A program made the position numbers and the translations under genes. Below are positions 1-9,365 of a stretch of 42,171 bases of DNA, piece by piece. The stretch comes from an uncultured Armatimonadota bacterium (GTDB lineage: Bacteria; Armatimonadota; Armatimonadia; Armatimonadales; Armatimonadaceae), in assembly GCA_903910385.1 (NCBI GenBank), contig CAIVZM010000054.1, positions 1 through 42,171 of the forward strand, written 5' to 3'. Position 1 is the stretch's first letter; every line of letters begins with the position of its first letter. The notes beneath the pieces were generated by a model that saw only the letters and a list, made by a program, of their open reading frames with translations, had not been told where the DNA came from and did not search any database.

Positions 1-155
1 CTGTCTTGTTTTCGGAACATGGCGCTTAGTTTGATTCGTTTATCGGGTTTTTGCAACGTGGCTGCGGCTCGGCGTTACTTCGCAGCAAATCCCCGGAGGG
101 CGTTACAATGCATGGGAATACAAATAACTGAATAGCCCTGTCGATGAAGTAAGGA
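1..155. other. Upstream non-coding stretch
   Basis: No open frame with coding character is seen. A TACAAT at about 108-113 could be a -10 box for the following gene, but there is no good -35 at the right distance. The upstream neighbour lies outside the window. Confidence 0.3.
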
Positions 156-2684
156 ATGCAGGAAATTTCGTCTCCGCAGGCGAACAGGCATCAAATGTTG
201 ATTGTCCATTGGCGGAGATTTTTATTTATGATCGCCCTTGCTCTTGTCGGGTTAAACGGTGTGGCTGGCGCGGAGGTGGAAAAGCCTATCGTAACGTTGA
301 AGACAAAAAGCGCTATCGTTGCCGTGGGCGCGAACGGGGAACTACAGGGAATCGTTTCCAAAGCTGAGGGCAAGAACTATCTCGCCGATGTCCAGGCGGC
401 GCCCCTATTAAGCGTTCGGTTGGCGGGAAAATGGCGAACTCCGAACAAGGCGGTCTGGGATTCACGCACAAAATCGATAACCCTTGGTTTTGCTGAACCG
501 GAACTGTCCATCGTCATCGCCGCGACCACTAAACCATCCCATATCGTCTTTGAAATCACCTCGGTTCATGCGCCGGATACGGCTGATTTATTCGTCTGGG
601 GACCGTATCCGACCACCATTAACGCCATCATCGGCGAGACAGTCGGGGTCGTTCGCGATGAGAAGTTCGCTATCGGCATTCAATCTCTCAATGCAAAGAC
701 TCTGGGCGGATTTCCTTCCGAAGAAAACGATATTGAGGCGGAATGGTCGGGAAACGATGGCGGGAAATATCCGAATCTTGAGGCGGAACTGCTCAAAGAT
801 CAGCATTACCGGGGAGACACGGCAAGAAAGACCGCGTTTGGAAGCGTCCTTCAGGCATTCTATAGGAATCGCCATCAGCAACGCATCATACCCAACTGGG
901 GACATGAGAAGTATCTTGTCAAGCCGTTCGAGGACGGCGGCCCGGTCGGCAGTAAGATAGCTTTGTTCGGCTGCCCGGCGGATCAGGCGCTGAAAACTAT
1001 CGGCGCCATTGAAGTCGCGGAAAACCTCCCCCATCCCACCATCAATGGCGTCTGGGCTAAAATGTCACCGGAAGCGACAGCCTCGTATCTGATCGTCGAT
1101 TTCAGTGAGGAAAATGTAGACCGCGCGATTGAAATGACTCGCAGAGCAGGATTGAAACATCTGTATCATAGTTCCCCGTTCGAGACCTGGGGACATTTCA
1201 AACTCAAGCCGGAGTTTTTCCCGCACGGTTGGGAAGGCTTTCGCGCCTGTGTCGAAAAGGCGCGAAAGGCGGGAGTTGCGGTAGGATTCCATACCCTTTC
1301 CAACTTCATCACTCCCAATGACCCTTATGTAACCCCGGTTCCGGATCGTAGACTCGCCATAATCGGTTCCAGTGAACTTGCTGGTTCGATTGACAGGAAC
1401 GCGAAAGAGATTCCTATCGTATCGCCGGAATACTTCGCAAAAAAGACGGCGATGAACACGGTCAAAATCGACGATGAACTCATTCGGTATGGCTCTGTTT
1501 CCACTGAAGCGCCCTATCGACTGCTGGAATGCCAAAGAGGCGCCTGGGGAACTGTCGCCACCGATCATGCTCAGGGCGATAAAGTCGGAAAACTGCTTGA
1601 CCATGAGTACAATGTCTTCCTCTCCGATGCCGATTTATCACAGGAGATCGCACGGAATATTGCAGGCTTTCACAATCGAACTGGGGCGCTTCAGCTATCT
1701 TTTGATGGCCTTGAGGGGAACTGGTCGACCGGATACGGGCAGTACGGCAGAACGCTGTTCACCAAAGCCTGGAATGACGCTCTTTCTCCGGAGTTAAAGG
1801 GACGAGTCATTAATGATGCCAGTAATCCGGGGCATTTTAACTGGCATATGAATACCCGTATGAACTGGGGCGAACCCTGGCATGCAGGATTCCGTGAGAG
1901 CCAGACCCTCTACCGATTCAAGAATCAGGTCTACTTCGAGCGGAACTACTTCCCACATATGCTGGGCTGGTTCGCGTTGCGGTCTGAGACGAGCGTCGAA
2001 GATGCGGAATGGTTGCTCGCCCGCGCCGCAGGATTAGACGCCGGATTTACGCTGGCAACGAGCCTTGCCAGTACCGCGCAACTGGCGGCAGATCCGAATT
2101 CGGCGGCGGCGAGCCAGATTTTCGGCGCCACGGGAGAGATTTTGGAGGCAGTAAGCCAATGGGAGACGGCGCGTCAGGCGCGGGCGTTTACGCCGGAAGC
2201 GTGCGCAGCCCTTCGGGACAACCGGAGGGAGTTCCATTTACAACCGGTCAAGAAAAACGTGTGGAATCTGACGGAGGCGCATTTTACGCGCTTTACGCTT
2301 AACGGCAAAGAGAACGTATCCGCTGAATTCAAAGCTGACAATCTCGATGCGCCGCAACCGTTGCAATGGATCGTGCAATCGACCGCCGAGACGCCGATCC
2401 GCGATTTCCAGTTAGCGATAAACGGCATACCTATCGCTGTTGCGGGCAATGTCGCGATTCCTGCGGGTGGCTATATTCGCTATCGCAGCGGCTCTGAAGC
2501 GCTCGTCTGCGATGCTTCCTGGCACGAAGTCGCCCGTATCGCCGTCAACAGCGCAAAAGCGACGCTTCCGACCGGGCAGTATCGCGTCCGCATAGACGCC
2601 TCTTCCTTCACCGGCTCTCTCAAGATAGAATGTCGGACGTATGGAGCGCCCCTTCGTCTCACCGGGAAGGCATCCCGAAAGTAA
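156..2684 (+). CDS. Secreted TIM-barrel glycoside-hydrolase-like protein
   Basis: The product is 842 residues. A hydrophobic segment at about residues 20-38 ends in AGA-E and reads as a signal peptide, so it is probably exported. The start is uncertain: the ATG at 156 follows AAGGA with no spacer, and the in-frame ATG at 195 would give a more normal signal peptide. Residues about 300-620 alternate strand and helix like a (beta/alpha)8 barrel. QRGAWGT (460-466) and a strand ending in SFDGLEG (D517, E520) resemble motifs seen in uncharacterised polysaccharide-degrading barrels. The last ~150 residues look like beta-sandwich. D517 and E520 are candidate catalytic acids by inference only. A decayed copy of the C-terminus lies 0.8 kb downstream. 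The specific activity is unknown. Confidence 0.7.
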   Translation: MQEISSPQANRHQMLIVHWRRFLFMIALALVGLNGVAGAEVEKPIVTLKTKSAIVAVGANGELQGIVSKAEGKNYLADVQAAPLLSVRLAGKWRTPNKAVWDSRTKSITLGFAEPELSIVIAATTKPSHIVFEITSVHAPDTADLFVWGPYPTTINAIIGETVGVVRDEKFAIGIQSLNAKTLGGFPSEENDIEAEWSGNDGGKYPNLEAELLKDQHYRGDTARKTAFGSVLQAFYRNRHQQRIIPNWGHEKYLVKPFEDGGPVGSKIALFGCPADQALKTIGAIEVAENLPHPTINGVWAKMSPEATASYLIVDFSEENVDRAIEMTRRAGLKHLYHSSPFETWGHFKLKPEFFPHGWEGFRACVEKARKAGVAVGFHTLSNFITPNDPYVTPVPDRRLAIIGSSELAGSIDRNAKEIPIVSPEYFAKKTAMNTVKIDDELIRYGSVSTEAPYRLLECQRGAWGTVATDHAQGDKVGKLLDHEYNVFLSDADLSQEIARNIAGFHNRTGALQLSFDGLEGNWSTGYGQYGRTLFTKAWNDALSPELKGRVINDASNPGHFNWHMNTRMNWGEPWHAGFRESQTLYRFKNQVYFERNYFPHMLGWFALRSETSVEDAEWLLARAAGLDAGFTLATSLASTAQLAADPNSAAASQIFGATGEILEAVSQWETARQARAFTPEACAALRDNRREFHLQPVKKNVWNLTEAHFTRFTLNGKENVSAEFKADNLDAPQPLQWIVQSTAETPIRDFQLAINGIPIAVAGNVAIPAGGYIRYRSGSEALVCDASWHEVARIAVNSAKATLPTGQYRVRIDASSFTGSLKIECRTYGAPLRLTGKASRK

Positions 2685-2755
2685 CGTCTCACATCGATCC
2701 GAGCGCAGAGGCTATGTGCGTCGTAGCATCGCGGAGAACCTGAGGTGAAGAAAAA

Positions 2756-3442
2756 ATGAATCAGATCTTTGTGATGAAGAACGTCCCGATTGAAGTAGTT
2801 TGTGCGGAGGTCGCCGCCGCACTGGAAGCGAAGAAGGGGAGGTTAAGCGCACGTGTTCTCGGCATCGAAACTGTTCGCCCGCTGATTGAAAGGGCGTATG
2901 CTGGGGAAAATGTATGTCTCCGCTGGCATTGGATCGTCAGCTATATTCGACGGCAGCGTGGTGTGGTGGTCTCCATCGTCGCCGATGGCGAACGGTTGGG
3001 CATTGTAGTCACTCTGGGCGGTGGTAAAACGCACGGTGTACAAGGGTGGATCCCGATAGACTCCGGAGCCGGTCGCGGGTGCGACGATGCCACCTATGCC
3101 CGATTATATTTCCTGGAAGACGCCCAGCGGGATATACTCCTTGGCAAAATGGAGCGTCAGAGTAGCGTAATATCCCACGCATTCAAGCGGCGGTTTCGCA
3201 AAGCTTCCCCGGCTTCGGACTACCATAATCTGACCGAGGCGGATGACGCCGCTTACCTGAAGCTAGATCGCATGGGTGGCAAAGAGTCACGCATCGTCCG
3301 TTTCTGCTTCCGCAACTGCAAGCTGAGAATCACTGGCTACGCTTACCTACCAACCGATGCATTAGACCGCAAGTTTACGGACAGCGCGGAGGAGGCAGGC
3401 ATCCGTGAGGAAGAGTTGGCCCTACTTTTGCTAACTATATGA
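2756..3442 (+). CDS. Hypothetical protein, 228 aa
   Basis: I do not recognise this protein. It has a good ribosome binding site (AGGTGAA before ATG), coding-like codon use and no signal peptide or membrane segment. The middle (about 75-105) is a strand-rich, glycine-containing stretch (VVSIVADGERLGIVVTLGGG). Residues 140-165 are basic and the C-terminal ~70 residues acidic. It lies 71 bases after the secreted barrel protein and immediately before a decayed fragment of a second copy of that protein. It may therefore sit where an ancestral tandem paralogue was deleted. Function unknown. Confidence 0.7.
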   Translation: MNQIFVMKNVPIEVVCAEVAAALEAKKGRLSARVLGIETVRPLIERAYAGENVCLRWHWIVSYIRRQRGVVVSIVADGERLGIVVTLGGGKTHGVQGWIPIDSGAGRGCDDATYARLYFLEDAQRDILLGKMERQSSVISHAFKRRFRKASPASDYHNLTEADDAAYLKLDRMGGKESRIVRFCFRNCKLRITGYAYLPTDALDRKFTDSAEEAGIREEELALLLLTI

Positions 3443-3529
3443 GATGGAAGTGTAGCTGAGCTGAATCGTAGGTGACCGTAATCATTCGGTTCTCTTCTTC
3501 CTGCGTCATATCTTCGTTCAATATACGTT

Positions 3530-3592
3530 CTCGAAATAGAATGTCTCGCGTTTGGAACGCCGGTTCGCCTCACCGGTAAGACGTCGCAAATT
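3530..3592 (+). pseudogene. Decayed C-terminal fragment of a paralogue of the 156-2684 gene
   Basis: Read in the frame starting at 3530, this gives LEIECLAFGTPVRLTGKTSQ. The last residues of the 156-2684 protein are LKIECRTYGAPLRLTGKASR: 12 of 20 identical and several conservative. Weaker nucleotide similarity extends left to about 3507. Upstream the frame is lost, and the stop codon of the intact gene is not preserved. This is seen directly in the sequence. The reading as a remnant of a deleted tandem duplicate is inference. Confidence 0.65.
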
Positions 3593-3661
3593 ACTCTCTG
3601 CGACGCCTATAGCGGAAGCATATCAACAACAGATGAGTTCGCCCGGAAGACCGGGAACTGG

Positions 3662-4504
3662 TCAGGGGAACTCGCGGTGGGGGCGGATAACGGTGACGCC
3701 GTCAGGTTCGATGATCGGGTGGTTGTAGATATAAGGCGGTTCCAGGACGGCTCGTTGGGCGTCGGTGAGTTCGCTGACCCACTCTGGAAACTGATGGGAG
3801 TAGTAGCCGCCTGCGAAGTGCAGATACTTTGGGGAGAAACGATACATCAGAGTGCGCCGCTGGTGTTGCGCCTTCCAGGGTAGCGTGCCATGCGTGGTCG
3901 CCTCATTAAAAATCAGGAGGTCGCCCGCCTTGCAGGGCACATGAACGATGCAATCCTCGTCGGCGTCGCACTCCAGAATCTCATCAGGACAGCGATAGTT
4001 CGCCTTGTGACTGCCTGGAACGCAGCAAAAGCCTCCGTCGCCGGGGTTAATGTCCGCCAGCTGAAATTGCAGGGAAACCATACCGCAACGCATGACGCCG
4101 TTCTTGAAAATATAATATTGCGATCCGTCGAAATGGTGTCCGGGACCGTGCAGTTTCAGTCCCTCGACGCCCTCCGAAGCGTAGAAAATCACGGGCGCGT
4201 GATCCAGACGCCATCCTCTACCGAGCATCGTATCGAGGAGAGGAATGGCCTTCGGGTGAGCGAGAAGTTCCCGAAACGGTTCACTGTACGGACGTTCCCA
4301 TTCCAGCATTCCGGAAAGGACGCCTCGTTGGGCGTTTCCCTTCAAACGGGAGGAGTTGCCGAGATAGGTTCCTTCCGTATCGGTCATTTTGTCCCCGTTG
4401 GCATCCACAGCGGCGTTGAGACGCGCCACTTCCTCGGAGGACAGGAAGTTCCGTACTACCAGATAACCCTGCACATCGAACAGATATTTTTGCTTTTCCG
4501 TCAT
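3662..4504 (-). CDS. Phytanoyl-CoA dioxygenase (PhyH) family protein
   Basis: A 280-residue Fe(II)/2-oxoglutarate-dependent oxygenase. The iron facial triad is visible: H124-F-D126 (in HHFDG) and distal H205 (in ATTHGTLPW). An arginine pair at 216-217 could bind the 2-oxoglutarate carboxylate. The length is usual for the family and there is no signal peptide, so it is cytoplasmic. The start follows AGGAG at good spacing. It lies 54 bases after the DUF1854 gene on the same strand and may be co-transcribed with it and the ABC exporter. PhyH proteins hydroxylate varied small molecules, so the substrate cannot be read from sequence. Confidence 0.85.
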   Translation of the reverse strand: MTEKQKYLFDVQGYLVVRNFLSSEEVARLNAAVDANGDKMTDTEGTYLGNSSRLKGNAQRGVLSGMLEWERPYSEPFRELLAHPKAIPLLDTMLGRGWRLDHAPVIFYASEGVEGLKLHGPGHHFDGSQYYIFKNGVMRCGMVSLQFQLADINPGDGGFCCVPGSHKANYRCPDEILECDADEDCIVHVPCKAGDLLIFNEATTHGTLPWKAQHQRRTLMYRFSPKYLHFAGGYYSHQFPEWVSELTDAQRAVLEPPYIYNHPIIEPDGVTVIRPHREFP

Positions 4505-4558
4505 TGGTCAATCGCTCCTGAAGCGCCATTTCGGCGAAGAAGAGAAAAATCCCTGCCG

Positions 4559-5101
4559 TTACCAGTAAATGTAGCGGGTCAACTCCTGACGGTCACGATC
4601 CGGCAGGTCGAAGACGTTCGGGATAATGTAGCGGTTGTCGCGAACATCCAGTAGCGCTTTACCGTGCTCGTCATATTCCTCCGCACGGTCGTGACGCCAG
4701 GGAACGATAAACGACTCCCTTCCTCGCTGGGTTTCTGCATCGAAAAAGAGCATATCCTGATCTAACTTGACCCGATAAATCCGTGATATACGCTGTTCGT
4801 AGTAGTGGTGGGCGAGTTTTCGGGAAAGCAGCGCCTGAGTCTCCTCAGAGAATTCCTCCAGATTTTCGATAACGCCGATTTCCCGGTCTTTGTCTTCGTC
4901 GTTGGTGTAGTTCAGAGAAATGAAGTTCTCCGGGTGGCGAATCGGGAACAACCGAACGGCGAAGACGCCACGATAGAGCGTTTTTTCGTCTACGACGCAA
5001 TATAAAAGACCGGAATCGCCCTCATAGATGCGGGCGTTTTCCGGATGCAGTCGGGTGACTCCCGACGCGAAAAGGGTTCTGGATGTTTTTGCTACGCTCA
5101 A
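4559..5101 (-). CDS. DUF1854 family protein
   Basis: A 180-residue soluble protein matching DUF1854, a family often encoded beside a specific ABC exporter and annotated in some bacteria as cyanophycin-metabolism-associated. Recognisable stretches are the central PENFISLNYT and the C-terminal RYIIPNVFDLPDRDRQELTRYI. The start is TTG, overlapping the TGA of the upstream ABC gene as TTGA, which implies translational coupling. The same kind of overlap appears at 29290-29293. No cyanophycin synthetase is present in the window, so a cyanophycin link rests only on family knowledge. Confidence 0.8.
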   Translation of the reverse strand: MSVAKTSRTLFASGVTRLHPENARIYEGDSGLLYCVVDEKTLYRGVFAVRLFPIRHPENFISLNYTNDEDKDREIGVIENLEEFSEETQALLSRKLAHHYYEQRISRIYRVKLDQDMLFFDAETQRGRESFIVPWRHDRAEEYDEHGKALLDVRDNRYIIPNVFDLPDRDRQELTRYIYW

Positions 5102-7374
5102 CCTTCTGTCTCCAATCGAGTCAGTTCCGTCTGGATACGAACGAGACGATGGTAAATGCCTTCCTGCGCCATCAAATCGTCATGCGTTCCGGATTCGGCG
5201 ATGCGTCCCTCATCGACCACATAGATCCAGTCGGCGTTTTTCAAAGTCGAAAGACGGTGCGCAATAGCAATTGTGGTTCTCCCTTTGCACAGGACAGACA
5301 GCGCTTTTTGGATTTCCTGTTCGCTTTCCGTGTCTACGGACGAAGTCGCTTCATCGAGAATAAGTATGCGCGGATCGCAAAGCAGTGCGCGGGCGATACT
5401 GACGCGTTGACGCTCTCCGCCAGATAGCCCCGAACCTTGCTCGCCGAGGCGTGTATCATATGCGCTGGCGCGTTTCGAAATGAAGTTGTGTGCGTTCGCT
5501 GCCTTGGCGGCATCCATGATCTGCATCATGTTGGATTCCGGGCGACCGTAGGCGATATTCTCGGCGATAGTCGCGCTAAAAAGGAAGGGGTCTTGAAGCA
5601 CCAGAGCGACATCGCGATGTAAATCTTCCTGTTTGAGATTCTTGATATTGATGCCGTCGATCAGAACTTCCCCCTGTTGCGCATCGTAGAAACGGCAGAT
5701 CAGGTTGACCAGAGTGGTCTTGCCCGACCCGCTCTTGCCGACGATTCCGACGAATTGACCAGGCTTGATCGAAAAGGTTACCCCTTTGAGAATCGGGACA
5801 TACGGATCATAGCCGAAGACAACGTCGCGGAACTCAATTGACCCTTCGATTCTCGCCAGGGGTACGGCTTCGGGAGATTCACTCACCGATACATTGGCGT
5901 CCAGCACGTCGAAGATGCGTTGCCCGGCGCTGAGGAATCCGGTCATCCAGTTCGAGAAGGAACTGAGAGCGGAAACTGGCCCATAGAACATTCCGACGTA
6001 GGCGAAAAACGCCATCAATGTCCCAAGGCTCATTTGATCGGTGAGTACGAGATGACCGCCTTCGTACCAGATAATCAATCCGCCCAGACCGAACAGGAAT
6101 GACATGATCGGGTTAAATGTCGCGATACTTCTATCCAGCAGGTTACGGTTATCGCGCATATAGCCCGCTGATTTTTCGAACCGCTGATGTTCGCGTTCCT
6201 CCTGACCGAAAGACTTCACCAACCGGATTCCGGAGAGTAGTCCCGACAGTAGCTGCGACATTTTTGACTGGCTGTCCGAAACGCGGTAATAGATCGGATG
6301 GATATACTTCCAGAAATAAATGGTTCCGATGGCGACGAAGGGGAGAGGTACAATGACCAGTAACGCCAGTTTCCAGTTCATGGAAAATAGCGCGAAGCCG
6401 ATTCCTATGACCAGCATCAGGTTCAGGAGAAAGCCCTGCGAAACCTGACTGACAAACCCTTGAAAGTAGTCCACATCCCAGAGAACTCGACTCATCAAAC
6501 TGCCGACGGAATGGCGGTTATAGTAATCGACACTCAGGCTTACCAATTTTTGTTGCAGTTTCTCACGCAACTCGCGTGTGATCCGCGTGCTGATAGAGGA
6601 ACTCAATCTGCCGATAAATACGCTGAGAACATTCCGTAGGGCGGAAGCCGCCATCAGTCCAATGAGGATATAGGGGAGCCACGTCACATTCTGGTGCGGC
6701 ACCAGAACTTTGTCGACTAGCATGCGGGTAAGAAGGGGAGGCACGAGATCCAAACCGACCCCCGCCAGCATCATTCCCAGTAGGACGACCAGCAAACCGA
6801 AATAAGGTCGCATCATTTCGAGGGCGCGGAAGAGGATGCCGTGATCACGATTGCACCGGGCGCACATCACGCCACGACCCGGCAGGGGCAACCCGCACTT
6901 ATCGCACACGAGATCGCTGGGGCGACTTATTGCATCCGACTGAAACGCTTTACCATCGAGGACTCGCTCAAATTGTTGCAGCGCCCGTCCGAATGTCTCC
7001 CGTTTGGCGTTGCTGTAACGAATAACGTCGAAATAAAGACCATGAATGCGTAATTGCAGAAACGATGATCCGACGGTAGGGAAAGTCCGTACCTTTTGAG
7101 CATCCGATAGCGAAAATGGCCCACTGATTTTCTCAAGGGAGCCATCGGCATTTACCTGGACGGCGCCTGCCTCTTTTTCGGTGACGATCATCCAGGAAGT
7201 GCAACCGACTCCCTCCAAATTCAGATCGCTTCGGATGGAAAATACAATCGGCGCATCATTCATTTCCATGACGGTCAGCGCGCCCGTAAGACCCTCGGGC
7301 AATTCTTCGGCATGGATATTTTCTTCGATGCGGAATTTATCGCTATTAGCTACTTCGTCGGTGAGAACAGGCAT
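5098..7374 (-). CDS. ABC transporter, fused permease/ATPase, with N-terminal zinc-ribbon extension
   Basis: A 758-residue exporter half-transporter. The first ~155 residues are a soluble strand-rich domain. They are followed by a zinc-ribbon-like CxxC-N10-CxxC (C157, C160, C171, C174), six membrane helices (about 190-480), and an ATPase domain. The ATPase has Walker A GKSGSGKTT (about 541), signature LSGGERQ (about 648), Walker B ILILDEATSS (about 670) and the H-loop AHRLST. The start is preceded by GGAGG. The next gene (DUF1854) overlaps by four bases. The domain layout matches the ABC transporter that accompanies DUF1854 in other bacteria. It should act as a homodimer in the inner membrane. 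The cargo is unknown; peptide or lipid-like export is plausible. Confidence 0.88.
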   Translation of the reverse strand: MPVLTDEVANSDKFRIEENIHAEELPEGLTGALTVMEMNDAPIVFSIRSDLNLEGVGCTSWMIVTEKEAGAVQVNADGSLEKISGPFSLSDAQKVRTFPTVGSSFLQLRIHGLYFDVIRYSNAKRETFGRALQQFERVLDGKAFQSDAISRPSDLVCDKCGLPLPGRGVMCARCNRDHGILFRALEMMRPYFGLLVVLLGMMLAGVGLDLVPPLLTRMLVDKVLVPHQNVTWLPYILIGLMAASALRNVLSVFIGRLSSSISTRITRELREKLQQKLVSLSVDYYNRHSVGSLMSRVLWDVDYFQGFVSQVSQGFLLNLMLVIGIGFALFSMNWKLALLVIVPLPFVAIGTIYFWKYIHPIYYRVSDSQSKMSQLLSGLLSGIRLVKSFGQEEREHQRFEKSAGYMRDNRNLLDRSIATFNPIMSFLFGLGGLIIWYEGGHLVLTDQMSLGTLMAFFAYVGMFYGPVSALSSFSNWMTGFLSAGQRIFDVLDANVSVSESPEAVPLARIEGSIEFRDVVFGYDPYVPILKGVTFSIKPGQFVGIVGKSGSGKTTLVNLICRFYDAQQGEVLIDGINIKNLKQEDLHRDVALVLQDPFLFSATIAENIAYGRPESNMMQIMDAAKAANAHNFISKRASAYDTRLGEQGSGLSGGERQRVSIARALLCDPRILILDEATSSVDTESEQEIQKALSVLCKGRTTIAIAHRLSTLKNADWIYVVDEGRIAESGTHDDLMAQEGIYHRLVRIQTELTRLETEG

Positions 7375-7630
7375 TTTCTCGCCCTCCGTTTTGGGACAGG
7401 AATCGGAATACTCTCATTTTTCCCTGATTGCTACCTTCCCATGAAATGAAGACCTTCATGAGAAAACACCGAGATCAATATCGGAAAGACTATTCTTGAC
7501 CGTTTGCTTCACCTTTTCTTGGCGTTTAACCTTTCTCTTTGGGGGTAATTCATAAATTATCTGATAAATTTTTCAAATTCAGCCAGTCACGTATCCGAAG
7601 TCTTTTCTGTAGACGACGATTTGAAAGGAG
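7375..7630. other. Divergent intergenic region between ABC exporter and rhaB
   Basis: AT-rich in places with no coding frame seen. A small inverted pair CATGAA/TTCATG lies at about 7441-7464, close to the ABC gene start, and could be an operator. Nothing else is recognisable. Confidence 0.35.
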
Positions 7631-7660
7631 TTGACTATTCATTGCGCCGTTCGGTATCCT
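7631..7660 (+). promoter_or_regulatory. Candidate sigma70 promoter for rhaB
   Basis: TTGACT (7631-7636), an 18-base spacer, then TATCCT (7655-7660). This would give a leader of about 40 bases before the rhaB start at 7707. Identified by eye. Confidence 0.45.
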
Positions 7661-7706
7661 GAATACGCATACCCCAAAAGTGCAGAGATTTACCGGAGAG
7701 GCGACG

Positions 7707-9182
7707 ATGACAAGCAACGGAAAAACAATACGACTACTGGCGTTGGATTTAGGAGCGGAAAGCGGGCGCGGCGTAGTGGGGGCTTTTGATGGCGAACGTC
7801 TCACGCTGGAAGAGGCGCATCGTTTCCCGAATGGCCCTATTCGCATGGGAGATACCATTCACTGGGACTTACCACGACTGGTACAGGAATGCCGTGACGC
7901 GATGCGTAAGGCGGCGGCTTCCGGATCGCTCGCCAGTGTCGGGGTAGATACATGGGGAGTGGATTTCGGTCTTCTGGATGACCGTGGAGCACTGGTCGGT
8001 TTGCCGGTGCATTACCGTGATGCGCGGACGAACGGCATGATCGAAAAGGTCTTCTCTGTGACACCGCAAAGTGAAGTTTACGCTCACACGGGGATACAGA
8101 CGATGCAGATCAACTCTCTGTATCAATTGTCAGCCCTGAAAGAGAAATCGCCCCGTCTGCTGGATGCCGCTGACCGCTTGCTGTTTATGCCAGACCTGTT
8201 CCATTTTTACCTGACAGGTCGCTCCGATGCTGAATACACTATAGCCTCTACCGCCCAGATGTATGATAGCGTCGCCGGAGATTGGGCTCGCGAGATGCTG
8301 GATAAACTCGGTCTGCCGACCCGAATCCTGCCGAATGTCGTCGCTCCAGGAACGATTTACGGCCGCCTCAACGATACCGACGCTACCGCAACCGGAGTGG
8401 GCAAGATTTCCGTCATCGCGCCTGGAGGTCATGACACCGCTTGCGCTGTCGCCGCAGTACCTGCTGAGGGTGATGGGTGGGCGTTTCTCTCTTCGGGCAC
8501 CTGGTCTCTCTTGGGTGTCGAAGTTCCCTCGCCGATCATCAATGCTGAAACCGCCGCCGCCAACCTGACCAACGAAGGGGGGGTAGCCGGAACTATCCGG
8601 CTCCTAAAAAATATTGCTGGGTTGTGGCTGGTGCAGGAATGCCGTCGCGCCTACGCTCGCCTGGGTGATGAACGCAGTTACGACCATCTGGCGCGATTAG
8701 CCGCTGATGCGAAACCGCTTGTCGCCTGTATCGACCCGGATCACCCGTCTCTGCTTGCTCCTGAAGATATGCCCCGCGCTATTCGTGAACTTTGCATCGC
8801 GACCGGTCAAAAACCGCCGGAAGGGATTGGCGCTACCATTCGTTGCTGTCTGGATTCGCTGGGTCTGAAGTACCGCTCTGTACTGGACACACTGGAAAGG
8901 GTGACAGGAAAGCGCATCCATACGCTCCATATCGTCGGTGGTGGGACGCAAAATCGACTGCTGAACCAGATCGCCGCCGACGCGACCGGGCGCGTTGTGA
9001 AAGCCGGTCCGGTGGAAGCCACAGCGATGGGAAATGCGCTCTTGCAGGCGATAGCGCTGGGCGAACTCGCCGGCCTCGCCGATCTCCGCGCCGTAGTTCG
9101 CGCCTCTTTCCCAATTGAGACCTATGAACCTGACCCGGCTATGACCGCACGTTTCGCCGAAATCGCCTCATCCGCATCTTAA
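7707..9182 (+). CDS. rhaB: Rhamnulokinase (FGGY carbohydrate kinase)
   Basis: A 491-residue FGGY kinase expected to phosphorylate L-rhamnulose to L-rhamnulose 1-phosphate. The start is ATG 7707, preceded by GGAGAGG at five bases; an in-frame GTG at 7680 is less likely. Visible features: N-terminal phosphate loop DLGAESGRG (14-22), GVDTWGVDFG (79-88), the catalytic-base motif GGHDTACAV with D243, and a C-terminal nucleotide-binding HIVGGGTQN. The AESGR motif and HDT form are typical of RhaB rather than xylulokinase or glycerol kinase. No rhamnose isomerase or rhamnulose-1-phosphate aldolase lies in the window. It heads a plus-strand run of sugar-related genes. Confidence 0.85.
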   Translation: MTSNGKTIRLLALDLGAESGRGVVGAFDGERLTLEEAHRFPNGPIRMGDTIHWDLPRLVQECRDAMRKAAASGSLASVGVDTWGVDFGLLDDRGALVGLPVHYRDARTNGMIEKVFSVTPQSEVYAHTGIQTMQINSLYQLSALKEKSPRLLDAADRLLFMPDLFHFYLTGRSDAEYTIASTAQMYDSVAGDWAREMLDKLGLPTRILPNVVAPGTIYGRLNDTDATATGVGKISVIAPGGHDTACAVAAVPAEGDGWAFLSSGTWSLLGVEVPSPIINAETAAANLTNEGGVAGTIRLLKNIAGLWLVQECRRAYARLGDERSYDHLARLAADAKPLVACIDPDHPSLLAPEDMPRAIRELCIATGQKPPEGIGATIRCCLDSLGLKYRSVLDTLERVTGKRIHTLHIVGGGTQNRLLNQIAADATGRVVKAGPVEATAMGNALLQAIALGELAGLADLRAVVRASFPIETYEPDPAMTARFAEIASSAS

Positions 9183-9365
9183 TTTCTCCCTTTGGGAAGT
9201 TGTTGATAGTGGTAAAGAAAGCCGGTTCGCGGAGGCGAATCGACGGGACGTTCACATTGCCGTGATGGAATCCATATGGAATCCATTGACCGTAATCGCT
9301 TGTGTTCGATATTTTCAGGGGCGCCGGACGGAGGAAACTTCCTGTACGCTCGTCAATAGTGAGAT

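Noticed and set aside
3677-4654. Long plus-strand frames opposite the PhyH gene
   Set aside because: The minus strand encodes a clear oxygenase with its iron ligands; the plus frames are shadows without motifs.
9183-9365. Minus-strand frame across the rhaB-GH4 gap
   Set aside because: It is open only by chance over 183 bases, reads into the antisense of rhaB, and shows no recognisable domain.
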